A stretch of DNA of 64,000 bases from Trichobilharzia szidati (lineage: Eukaryota; Platyhelminthes; Trematoda; Strigeidida; Schistosomatidae). The DNA lies in the NCBI GenBank assembly GCA_944472155.2, contig OX235274.1, forward strand, positions 34,532,052 to 34,596,051. Direction: 5' to 3'. Positions 54,330 through 63,841 of this stretch are shown here, in pieces. A program made the translations under genes and the position numbers. Position 1 is the first letter of the stretch; every line of letters starts with the position of its first letter. The notes beneath the pieces are model-generated. The model was not told the origin of the DNA. It made no database searches and worked only from the letters and a program-made list of their open reading frames with translations.

Positions 54330-54870
54330 GTATTATTATTATTATTCCCTTGGGTTCTGGATGGGATATAGGACTTCAGCGGCACATCATCACTTCATTC
54401 TCTTCTCTTTGCAGTCCTCTTTAAATAGCTTCATGATTGACCATAAGCTCTCACTACCTTCTCACACAATCAACATGTCACCATTCAACTAACACCTAAC
54501 TCGTCCTTTTCCGTTTCAGATTCTTTCTAAGGGTTGCCTGGAGCGGAATGTCACTCACCAGTCTCATTTCAGCGTGTTGTATTCAGTCCATCTACATTTT
54601 TGTTTCATCGTATTTATTGGGCGACAGATTCTCGGTTGGATAATTACCACAGATCCCTGGTGTTTATCCACTCTGGCCATCTGATCTTTAGTAACCAAAC
54701 AGAGAAGGCAGCTGTTACTTAAAGTCTTCAGTAGGCTGTTAGAAGTGCTTTTAGTGACGAGTCCTCCAAGTATGTGAACCCTAAAAAAAGCACTGCCTGA
54801 CTTGAAAATCAAATTTTATTCCTTATGCTGAGGATAGAAGATTTCCATACTGACTTCAGATTAATCAATA
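54330..54870 (-). mobile_element. RTE (SR2-like) LINE, 3' fragment
   Basis: Minus strand from TTATTATTATTATTCCCTTG at 54330 to the TTCAGATTAATCAATATC segment. The copy is diverged, with many stops. Confidence 0.75.
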
Positions 54871-54874
54871 TCTT

Positions 54875-55215
54875 GGGAAGCCGTGACCAGTAGGGTACAG
54901 CAGGTTGAAGATGAGGCAGTAACTCATCGAAGAAGACATTGCGAAATGGTCGCGCTATGTCGTGAATCGGCAGAAGTTAGAATTCAAAGACCATTGGATC
55001 GGGTCCCAGTGGCTCAATAGTCTACGAGCTCGCCTTGTAACCAGAAGGTCCTGGGTTCGAACCCTGATGGTGAGTGCGTGGTGCTGAAAAGTCCCAAACT
55101 GGGATAAAACAGCTGGCTGTCCAGTACTCCCAGCTGGTTTTCCAATGGTTCTCTAATGTCAGCTCAAGATGAAATCCACCACGTAATCAAACAAAATCCC
55201 TACAAAACCAATAGT
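54875..55215 (+). repeat. Hammerhead SINE family A, full-length plus copy
   Basis: 5' part CGTGACCAGTAGGGTACAGC, tRNA-like head 55000-55070 (TGGCTCAATAG; GGTTCGAACC). The hammerhead region reads CTGAAAA and ATAAAAC, both core arms mutated. The tail ends CCTACAAAACCAATAG. Confidence 0.8.
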
Positions 55216-55316
55216 TGATAATCGATATCTGTCTTGCTTTTTCACTCCTGCCTTTAACATTCTCAATAGCCATTGTACTCAAAGCGCATTTCTGTTAGTA
55301 TAAATCAGTTAATTCA

Positions 55317-55350
55317 CTCACTCACTCACACACACATGAACACACAGATA
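55317..55350 (+). repeat. CACT/CA simple repeat
   Basis: Short tandem run of CACT followed by CA dinucleotides. Confidence 0.8.
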
Positions 55351-55599
55351 AAATCATACAATACGGAAACGTTCACTGCTCAACAATCATTCAATAATAA
55401 TCATAGGGCGTACAAAACCCGAGACCATATAAATAAAAACAATTTGCTGAAATTCTATCCTTATCATGTGACATTCTATATGGGATTTCTGATTAAATTA
55501 CATAAAGAAATTAAAATATAAGTCAGAGAATAGTACACAAGTATCATATGACCGGTATTCAAATCATTCAAAAAATTCAGCTTATTCTAGTAATTAAAC

Positions 55600-55880
55600 A
55601 ATTTTCAAGTTTCAGTTTGCAGGGAGTTCACTATTTGTCTTTTTTTGAAGGCTGATCACGAACCAGCATCAGTTACAGACTGTTAGGAATCATGGAGTAC
55701 TGGACATATGTATTTCGTCCTTGTTTGAGACTCTTCATCAGCACATACCTATGGCCCCGTCAGGGATTTAACCTACGACATTCAGCTTACAAGACGAGCT
55801 CGTAAATGTCGATAAATATTGTCAGAAGTCAGAATTGACGGGAGACTAGATTCAGTTCCAGCAGCCGAATGTTATACAAT
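55600..55880 (-). repeat. Hammerhead SINE family A, minus copy with core retained
   Basis: The tRNA-like head is decayed. On the minus strand the core CTGATGA (near 55739), stem II GAGTC/GGAC, GAAA and ATGTC before CAGTACTCC are preserved, though stem I no longer pairs well. Confidence 0.65.
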
Positions 55881-55977
55881 TTTACCAAATAGTAGAAACA
55901 GTGCTATCGCAATATACCACAAAATTATAAGAAGAAAGAATTAAAGCACTCATCTGGGATGACAGTAACTAAAATTC

Positions 55978-56205
55978 TCAGTGCGTTGATGGCACAGCGG
56001 TAGGATGCTCGCCAACCACACAGGTGGTTCGGGGTTCGATTCCCGGCCACCAACGCACTCCTTTACCTCGCAAAGCCAATAAATAAGACTGGTTAGGAGA
56101 GAAACTTGGGCATGAAGCTAACAGCCTCATCCTGTAAACATAAATACCGAAACTTCAAACCTCTAGTTTGGAGCCCTAACTTCCACTGAGGACGTAGAGG
56201 AATTT
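55978..56205 (+). repeat. tRNA-derived SINE family B, full-length plus copy
   Basis: Head TGGCACAGCGGTAGGATGC and GGTTCGATTCCCGGCC, body GGGCATGAAGCTAACAGCC, tail TTGGAGCCCTAACTTCCACT then GTAGAGGAA. Confidence 0.85.
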
Positions 56206-56394
56206 TTAAAAAATGCTCAACTGCTTTTAAAGACACGTTTTAAATCGCAGGGTAATGAAATCTGTGTCGACGAAAATCACTTCACTAAACACGCCTGAAG
56301 GTAATGTCTTCAGAGCAGTCATCTTATTCGGATACAAATTGCATTGAGTAACAGGCTATGAAGGGTTCGTAAGATTATCTCTAGACAGTGGTTG

Positions 56395-57140
56395 GATAAT
56401 ATACAAACTCACCTTCTGGGTTTTATTTTTGGTACATACTGATGCAGAGTTCCAAACAAGGACGAAACAACTTTCCAATAGAACTTCGATTTGATTGATT
56501 CTCTCTCGAAGTTTCACTACTGAAGCTGAAATGAACGTTGGACGTGCACCTCAATAAGAGTTCTTTGAGGTAACCTGCAATGATTATCTGATGACATTAA
56601 TAGATTAATTCTCAGGAGTTAATTTGTAGGGACTGATCTATTTCAAATTTGATCACGGATTGTTTATCAGCTAGAGAACCATCATAAATCAGAGAGTACT
56701 GAAGAGCTATTTCCTCCTTTTTGGTAATACGCACACACAACCTCAACAGGGATCAAACCCTGGACCTTCAGCCCCAATAACCAACTTTTAAGAATTAAAC
56801 TGATGTTTACTTATGCCTGACTGTAGGACAAAGTTTCCTGGACACCTAGTGATAAGTCGTGACTAGTGAGGTCCGCCAAGTGGGGTGTCAGGATCAATAC
56901 TAGCCTATAACATTGGCTGGCGGCCAATCTGAAATTCGAGAATTCACGAATCACCGAATTCCTACCCAAGTGGCTGAATGGTTAACGAGCGTAGTCTTGT
57001 ACCTTGTAGGTCCCCGGTTCCATCCTTCGTGGGGTCGTGGGTGAGTACTACTATAGAGTCCCAAGCTAAGACGAAACAGCTGTCCATTACTCCCTGGCTT
57101 TCAGTGCTACTCTAGCTGATATCAATCCGTGATAAGACCT
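56395..57140. repeat. Cluster of SINE family A/A-prime relics in both orientations
   Basis: A relic at 56395-56560 (plus; CTGATGCAGAG and GGACGAAACAAC), an A-prime tail and head at 56615-56795 (minus), and a nearly full A-prime at 56820-57140 (plus; B-box weakened, GAAACAGCTGTCC intact but the 5' core reads CTATAGA). Confidence 0.65.
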
Positions 57141-57522
57141 GAAGTAGATAGATGACCTTGGCGAAACTATTATACATCTTAGCAAAATAAAATTACTTTC
57201 GCGAATGTTCAAGGAAGTATCAGGGTAAAATTCCATCACAGAAGCGTTTCAAAGTTATTCTTAAAAACACGTGAATCGTAAACATGAAAATCTCTTCAAC
57301 ACTTCACTTGATTCTAATATTTTTTTTAAATACACATGCATTACTTTTACACCTGAAAATAGAATCTTAAATTTAGAAACATATGTCATAAGATTATTAC
57401 CTGTAGATGGACTAATATTTCATCAAAAACATCATATGATTGCAGGGAAATAAAGAAAAAGAAACCATATGAATGTAAGGCACTAAAAACCATTGATAAC
57501 AATCGCTAAGAATGCAATTATT

Positions 57523-57526
<4 letters not shown>
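57141..57526. other. AT-rich spacer, nothing recognised
   Basis: No feature could be supported. Confidence 0.35.

Positions 57527-57554
<28 letters not shown>
57527..57554 (+). repeat. (TA)n microsatellite
   Basis: About fourteen uninterrupted TA units. Confidence 0.95.
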
Positions 57555-57556
<2 letters not shown>

Positions 57557-57602
57557 ACTAGATCTTATCCTCTTTAAAATCACAAATAATGCCTAATTCT
57601 AC

Positions 57603-57905
57603 AAATGAACAGAAACACCCCCAGAAGGAGATCAGATAGCCAGAAGGGATTAGAAACAAGGAACTCTGCCGGGCAAAGAAGCTATCAAGAACCCATAGCC
57701 CAACAAATGGGGAGGATAGGAAACACGTTGAGTGATATAGTATGTCAGGCGATCCCTCAAATGAAAGCCGAATGGGAAACGACAAGTTGGTCATGAGTCC
57801 GAGGGTGAAATGGAAGAGAATGTGTGCAAAGGAGATGAGAGGTTATGAACCATCGTGGAAACTAGGATGAAATGGAGATGTCCCGCCGGGGACCTAGAGA
57901 AATAA
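57603..57905 (+). mobile_element. RTE (SR2-like) LINE, 3' end relic
   Basis: CAAGAACCCATAGCCCAACAAAT and ATGTCAGGCGATCCCTCAAAT correspond to the [11 protein letters not shown] and RQAIARVEPE regions. Ends GGGGACCTAGAGAAATAAC. Confidence 0.7.
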
Positions 57906-58084
57906 CAACATTGTAACCACCAGACGAACAAGGATATTCATTCTATTCAAATGAAGTTGACACCGAAAAAATAAGTTCTTATCAGTGGAACACTCCCAGT
58001 AACTTCAGGGGAATGAAAATTTATGGAAAAACTAGTTCGCCTTTACAAACACCCCTTAAGACACATATACTTTCTATTAGCCAG

Positions 58085-58620
58085 CTCGCCTTTGCACAAA
58101 GTTAGTTACTAGTTAGCCTGTAGAGAGGTTGGGATAAACGCCTTTAGCACTGTTATCGCCAGGTATTATGAGGTGGATACTCTGAAATCCTTTAAAAATA
58201 TCAGTAGACAGTATAGTTCAATTCTCCTCACGTTTGCCGGAGCAATTGCTATCAGACGCCTGGAAACCAACTTATGTGCTCACAAAGAAGTATTTACCAA
58301 TCTTTCCATGCTGTGATAAATCGATGTCTTCACTCCAGCCTCATTTAGTCGCGTATTCTTTGGCTTTAACGCCTTCGCCTTTCGTTATGTAATTTTGCCT
58401 GTCTTTGGTTGGCATGATTCGAGTTCAACTCACTACACTGTGATCCAATTTTTAGTTACTTACCATTCTTAAGTGAGTGTAATTTCTGAAGTCTCCTGTT
58501 GACTGACATTACGCCATATTTGTAAGTACGTTAAAATTCCTCTGTGCATAAACTTAATTTGTTTTCTGTCAGGCTGTACATAGCTGATGAGCAGCCGACG
58601 AAATAAACGATGATGTCATC
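58085..58620 (+). pseudogene. Penelope-like C-terminal end with hammerhead-like tail
   Basis: Out-of-frame pieces near 58140-58320 correspond to AFSTVIARYYEVDTLKSFKN, QYSSILLTFAGAIAIRRLET and LCAHKEV, the end of a PLE protein like that at 38.3 kb. The 3' tail ends with a hammerhead-like segment: CTGATGA at 58584-58590 and GAAA at about 58600, before a GATGATGTCATC hairpin. PLE tails with hammerheads are known from other animals. Confidence 0.65.
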
Positions 58621-58752
58621 TTGTGGCGCGTACTACTGACAAGATTTATCAGTAGCATATTAAGAGACATTCTTCGGAACAAAAAAATATCAAATAGCGG
58701 ACAGATAGTTTTTATGCCAAAGGGAGGAAATGGACCAGTATTGTGGCAAAAC

Positions 58753-58960
58753 AGGGGAGGTGGCATAGTGGTTAGGACGCTCGCCGACCATGCACATGGT
58801 CCGGGGTTCGATCCCCATCCGACGCACTCCTTTACCTCGCTGAGCCAGAAATAATGCTGGTGAAGAGGAAAGGTTGGGCATGAGGCTAGCAACCCCATCC
58901 CGCTACAGAAACTTCAAGCCACTAGCTTGAAGCCCTATGTTCCACTGGGGAACGTGAAGG
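58753..58960 (+). repeat. tRNA-derived SINE family B, plus copy of tail-to-tail pair
   Basis: Head GGTGGCATAGTGGTTAGGAC and GGGGTTCGATCCCC; tail GCTTGAAGCCCTATGTTCCA then GGGAACGTGAAGGAAAAAAA. Well preserved. Confidence 0.9.
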
Positions 58961-58964
58961 AAAA

Positions 58965-59190
58965 AAAGTTCCCAGTGGAACATAGGACTTCAAGCTAGAG
59001 CTTTGAAGTTTCGGTAGCAGTATTATCTATTTTTAGGGGATGGGGTTGCTAGCCTGATGCCCAACCTTCCCTCTTTACCAGTCATATTACTAGCTTAGCG
59101 AGGCAAAGGAGTGCTTCGGTGGCCAGGGATCGAACCCCGAACCACCTGCATGGTTGGCGAGAATTTCACCGCTGTAACACCGACGCACAT
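58965..59190 (-). repeat. tRNA-derived SINE family B, minus copy of tail-to-tail pair
   Basis: Starts at its tail (GTTCCCAGTGGAACATAGGA) directly after the plus copy and ends at the head (AGGGATCGAACCCCGAACCA ... ACCGACGCAC). The two copies can fold into a hairpin of about 200 bp. Confidence 0.9.
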
Positions 59191-59454
59191 ATGGTGTACA
59201 TAATTTCCCTGTATGCGTATAGCAAGTTCCTAATAAGCGTTCCGTCACTACCAAGTCTCTTGTCTTCTACCCTTACAATCTTATTCTGCACAAATAGTCG
59301 TCTTTGCTTTACTCATATTGATTAGGCAGAATAAGAGTATGAGAACTTAATTATGTTCAACGAGGCAAGAGTTAAGCGAATCTCTGTTGTCTCGTCAATA
59401 GTCAGAGGATATCACAAAACTGTATACTGCTGAAATAAACCACTGCATATAAAT

Positions 59455-59903
59455 AATTCATGGTGAGTCTTGAAAACAACATCCTCAGTCCCTTGATTAG
59501 TCAACTGCACTTATACAAGAGATACGTAGATGATACGTTTATAATCTATGATGAAAATTGTGATTTAGATTCTCTCCTCAAAACCTTCAACGCAGCACAT
59601 CCATCAATAAGTTTCACCTTAGAACGAGAATCGAACAACGCATTTCCATTCTTTGATGTACTACTCACCAGACGAGACAACTGTACTATCCAAAGATCAA
59701 TATACCGCAAGCCAACATGGACTGGACAGTTTATTAACTTCCAGAGCTTTGTCCTACTAATCCGAAAGAGAAACCTAGTAAGTACGTTGTGTTCAAGGAT
59801 CAGAAAAATCCGCTCGGAAGACATGGTGGAGAAAGAATTAAATTTATTACGTAAAACCATACTAGAGAATGGGTATCCACCAAGATTTATTGACAAAACA
59901 TGA
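59455..59903 (+). pseudogene. Penelope-like element, RT C-terminal half
   Basis: An open frame of 147 codons from 59460. YKRYVDDTFIIYDENCDLDS carries the YVDD catalytic block at residues 22-25. It is followed by LKTFNAAHPSISFTLE, FPFFDVLLTRRDN, QRSIYRKPTWTGQFINFQSF and LNLLRKTILENGYPPRFIDK, all standard PLE blocks. The first RT half is missing, so the element is 5'-truncated just before YVDD. The frame stops at TGA 59901-59903, which overlaps the next ATG (ATGA), one base out of frame. In other PLEs RT and endonuclease are one protein, so a single-base loss is likely. Confidence 0.88.
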
Positions 59904-60475
59904 AGGAGAAGCCTCCGGTGTCAAACATCGCAACGGTTCCTAAGAAGACTCTCTTCATGAACCTAGAATTCAAAGATGATGTCACAGCGGAAATTCTCAG
60001 AAACCGCCTTTCTGAATGCCTGAAGAAGACATTTCCAACAGCCACTCTACGTATCACATTCTCCTGCAGACAGTTAATCCAGTCTAACGCTAAGGACAAG
60101 ATACAGCTTTTGGCCACCTCAATATGTATTTATCAATTTACTTGCTCGTGTGGAGCAAAGTATATTGGCCGTACGCAACGTCAAGTCCAAAAACGTATTC
60201 TGGAACACTGCCCAGCTTGGTTATCCAGAGGAGAAAAGAAGAATAGCAACAGCTCGATCCTCGAACACCTTGTCATCTCTGGACATCGAGCACCCCCACA
60301 TGAATGCTTCACAGTGTTACACAGAGTCCCTCAATGTCGTACAAAGGGACTTCGGATACGCCATCCGTACATAGCTGAAGCATTAGCTATTCGAGATCGG
60401 AAACCGGACCTCTTGCCTTACCATGGCCAGAGTAAAGTTCTCGCCACAATTTTCCTTCTTTCCTTTATTATGTAA
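59900..60475 (+). pseudogene. Penelope-like GIY-YIG endonuclease domain, best preserved
   Basis: A 191-codon open frame. KEKPPVSNIATVPKKTLFMN and ILRNRLSECLKKTFPTATLR form the RT-endonuclease linker. SICIYQFTCSCGAKYIGRTQ is the GIY-YIG core (IY at 77-78, YIG at 88-90, R91). VQKRILEHCPAWLSRG and SSILEHLVISGHRAPPHEC supply the following helix and conserved H/C residues. EALAIRDRKPDLLP is the usual C-terminus. No internal stop. It is a fragment of an element protein rather than a host gene, and it could be expressed only if the upstream shift were bypassed. Confidence 0.88.
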
Positions 60476-60900
60476 GTTCACTATTACTATTATTTTATTA
60501 ATACTTTTATTATCATTAATATTCCCATCATCCACATTTTATTACCACTCTATTACTGTTTATTAATAACATTTTTTCATTCAGATTTTATATAAAAACA
60601 CTATCGCCTTTCCACTGGTTCCTGTCCATTCTATACGAGCATATTGATTATTCATTATCTCACATTTATCACGTCACGCCAACTTCTGTCTCTTTTCTAA
60701 CTTACAATTAGTCATCCCTTCTTACACCTTACATTATGTAATACAATTTTCCAAGGACAAAATTTACCAGTATCTGATTGGTCTAAAGATTCCTTTGTTT
60801 ATTATAATTACGATTGTACAGCTCATGAAAATGAATCGTCGAAAAGAAAATTTTCTTCGCTGTTTGTGCCTTTTTATGACTAAATAAAACTTAGTAATAA
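60476..60900 (+). repeat. Penelope-like 3' tail with hammerhead-like arms
   Basis: At 60817-60865: GTACAGCTCATGA, then TCGTCGAAAAGAAAATTTTCTTC and GCTG. The 5' core differs from CTGATGA by one base, while GAAA is followed by a perfect AGAAAATTTTCT stem III and TC. Relatives without a clear core lie near 61190 (minus) and 61955 (plus). Confidence 0.45.
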
Positions 60901-61109
60901 GATTATATCTTTAACAGCCTGATTAAACGTGACCGCAAAAGGAAAAAAATAACCACTTACAGACGTTAATTTTATATTGAAATTGTCTATTATTAATTGT
61001 ATGAATGATTAGGTATAATGTTCACCTCAGTATCGTAGTTGACCTCACCAATTTCTCTATTAGCATCACTGACTAAATGATTTGATATCCTATACACGAC
61101 TACATGAAA

Positions 61110-62040
61110 CGGCATTTCAGGTCGAAAATCAATTAGAGGGAAAAGAACAAGAAGTTTAGCAAAGATGTTGATCTTTTCGGCGATTCCATTCTGAAAAGCT
61201 GTACAATCGCATTTACATACATTAGTTTAAATGGATACATTTATTATTTATTTCATTCCACATACTAACAAAGGAGATAATAATTTTCAACTTGATACGA
61301 ATTATAAGAGGCTTAGAGACGAAAGGGATAGAACGAATTACAGGTGTGAACAAAATGAGCATGGAAGCAAATTTTTCAACTTGAAATGTAAGTTAGGAGG
61401 TGTGAATATAGATTACAAGAGGAATAGAAACAAAAAGTGACATAGGATTAGAATATAATTGTGAAATGGTTGTTGTAAACGGATTACAAGAGTGATCAGG
61501 AGGAGCATGGGAACAAACTTAAAATAACTGATTTTATAACTGAAAAAAATGGGATGAATTGAATGAAGGCAAAGAGAGAAAATTACACACACAGAGAACA
61601 AAAAAACTGAAGGATAGGGGAACATACCGAACTAGGTCCTAGTTCGGTAGTTTCTTTTGAATACATAGTTACGGCTTTTTGATGCATATGGCGAGAGTTT
61701 CTGCAGTACAAAGAAGTCAGAAAGTTGAAAATAATTGTCACCTTATATTCGCCTTTAAAACTATTTCTCCAGTTATCAAATGTTAATTTTGTATACATTA
61801 TAACTGTTGTCTAATCCTATGCAATCTTGTCTCTAAGCCCCTTTTAATCTACATTGGTACCTTCAAACTTTCATATCAAGTTGACAATTATTATCACCTT
61901 CATTACTATGTGGAATTAAATAAATAACAATTGTATCCATGTAAACTAATGTTTGTACAGCTTTTGAGAATGAAATCGCCAAAAAGATATCTTTCCTGAA
62001 CTTCTTGTTCTTTTTCCTTTGATGTCCCGATGGGTATTGT
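61110..62040. repeat. Imperfect inverted repeat with related arms
   Basis: Plus arm about 61150-61320 and minus arm about 61850-62020. One arm reverse-complemented shares AAAGCTGTACAA, ACATTAGTTTAAATGGATAC, TTATTTATTTCATTCCACAT and GATAATAATTTTCAACTTGA. The small frames in both arms (MDTFIIYFIPHTNKGDNN, MDTIVIYLIPHSNEGDNN) are the same sequence. Family unknown; it lies next to the PLE tail and shares part of it. Confidence 0.7.
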
Positions 62041-62279
62041 CCACGATTTGAAGAAATCAATTACGCAACACACCCAATAGTCCAAAATTCATCTTACAGA
62101 TTTATAGACGTGAGATACTCTTTCTAACGGAACAATCTCATCTCAATTTTGAATAACTGAAATCACTATGGGCCAAATCAAGAAATTCTTGACGTTATTT
62201 TGTTTAAAATGAGTATATTCAAATGTAACATAGTAACTATGATACTTGATTTTCAAGTAATAGAAACCTCCCTTTAAGC
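62041..62279. other. Spacer, nothing recognised
   Basis: No feature could be supported. Confidence 0.35.
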
Positions 62280-62840
62280 TCAGGCCTCACTTTCAACCGA
62301 AATGTATTATAAGTCTCCTCTCTTGTGCCGTAGTACATACATATTGCCCTATAAACTACCTAGCACAGTCTAGAGCGGACAGACTTCGGTCTTCTTCTCA
62401 ATATAGCCACGCGTTCACAACCTCGCTCTATAAGGTAAGTCCTATTCACTGTTTTCACACAATAGTGAAAAGACGAATTCGAACGTCAGGCGCTCACAAC
62501 ACGACTAGTGAACATTTTGGTCTACCTAGAGGAGATGGAAAACCCTAATTCCAAACCTATAGTGTATACGGCCTCCAGAATCCGAAAAGATCAAACAAAT
62601 GGTGTATGAACCTGTTTTGATCACCGGAAACCATGGGAACGCAGCTCCACTGCATTATGGATCAGACTTCAAGTAAACAGCTCCACAGCGGTGGTCCCAT
62701 AAAACAACCAGTTACTCCGGCCTGGGCATCTGGACAGTGTCCTAGTCGTCACGAAAACTACAAGATTGATTTTGTTTGGTGCACCTTTTGGTGCTCAGAA
62801 TGTACGAAGTTTGTGTCCTAATAAATAAGTAAGTAGCATA
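62280..62840 (+). other. GC-richer unassigned block
   Basis: A distinctly less AT-rich stretch containing a donor-like AAGGTAAGTCC at 62430 and a 62-codon frame (62633-62821; MGTQLHCIMDQTSSKQLHSG, ending CTFWCSECTKFVS). It ends with AATAAATAAGTAAGTAG, which resembles a retroelement tail. Not identified; possibly an unlisted SINE or LTR piece, possibly an exon. Confidence 0.35.
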
Positions 62841-63534
62841 TAATTAGTTAAGTAATCAGTACTGAGTACTTGTCGCATACTTAGGCATAAAGAAGAAGGT
62901 CTTCGTACCCAACACTCGAGTAAAACAGGTATTAAATGAAACAGTTGGGCAGACGACTTTATCTTATATTCACTGCGAATCTACAAACTACACATACAGA
63001 AACAAAAGAAAGAAGTATTCAAAAGATAGTGTTTTGATCGTATATATTTACAACTATATCATTCATAGAAATATTAATTTACGTACACACAGATGGCCAG
63101 TATACAATGAAAGGCTGGAGATATTCGAGAGAGAGAAAAGACACATTCTAATTACCACAAGGACAGATATTAGCTAATGTAGAGAGTATACACATGAATG
63201 AAATGTTGGAATTAATTTAGGCTTTAGATACCGTCGTAAAACCAAAAATTAAATTTGAGTCGAACATCATTTTTTTTTCAACAACAACAACACAAAAAGG
63301 TGACATTACACCGAAGACAATCAAAAGATGGGAATGAACGCAAAAGAAAAAAACAGAGAGATCAATATCAACAAAATATTAAACTAAAACGAAACAAGAC
63401 ACAGAAATCAAGCAAAAGTTTTTTTTGGATTTGCATGCAAATAAGATTTGCTTCAATTATGATTTTTCGCTATGAACAACTGTCAACAAATAGCTAGAAG
63501 AACTATTGTAAATAAGAAGTACCAGATTCTTCTT
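62841..63534. other. AT-rich spacer, nothing recognised
   Basis: Only A- and T-rich runs (for example 63268-63277) are seen. The 80-codon frame at 63255-63497 has low-complexity K/Q content and no motif. Confidence 0.35.
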
Positions 63535-63775
63535 GTGCGTCGGTGGCATTGCGGTAGATTGCTCGCCAACCATGCAGGTGGTTCGGCGTTCGATCCCCGG
63601 TCACCGACGCACTCCTTCACCTAGCAAAGCCAATAAATAAAACTGGTTAGGAGAGAAAGTTGGGCATGAAGCTAACAACTCCATCCCGTAAACATATATA
63701 CCGAAACTTCAAGTCTCTAGCTTGAAGCCCTATGTTCCAGTGGGAACGTAAAGGAAAAAATAGTAAATAAGTAAT
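63535..63775 (+). repeat. tRNA-derived SINE family B, full-length plus copy
   Basis: Head TCGGTGGCATTGCGGTAGAT and GGCGTTCGATCCCCGGTC; body GTTGGGCATGAAGCTAACAAC; tail CTTGAAGCCCTATGTTCCAG, GGGAACGTAAAGGAAAAA and AATAATAATAAC. It is the clearest view of the RTE-like tail. Confidence 0.9.
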
Positions 63776-63825
63776 AATAATAACAGCAAGGTTCTTCGAC
63801 AATGCACAGTTACCACCACCAACAA

Positions 63826-63841
63826 CAACACACACACACAC
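63826..63841 (+). repeat. (CA)n microsatellite
   Basis: Eight or so CA units. Confidence 0.9.

Noticed and set aside
55317..55521. Protein gene starting in the CACT repeat
   Set aside because: The frame is generated by simple sequence and AT-rich spacer.
7223..57140. CRISPR array made of repeated tRNA-like boxes
   Set aside because: Repeats are dispersed, in both orientations, of SINE length and without regular spacers.
59546..59896. 116-codon minus-strand frame
   Set aside because: It lies opposite the PLE reverse transcriptase frame and is a shadow.
62226..62840. Full LTR with TG...CA ends
   Set aside because: TG and CA can be picked at many places; no duplication of flanks or second copy was found.
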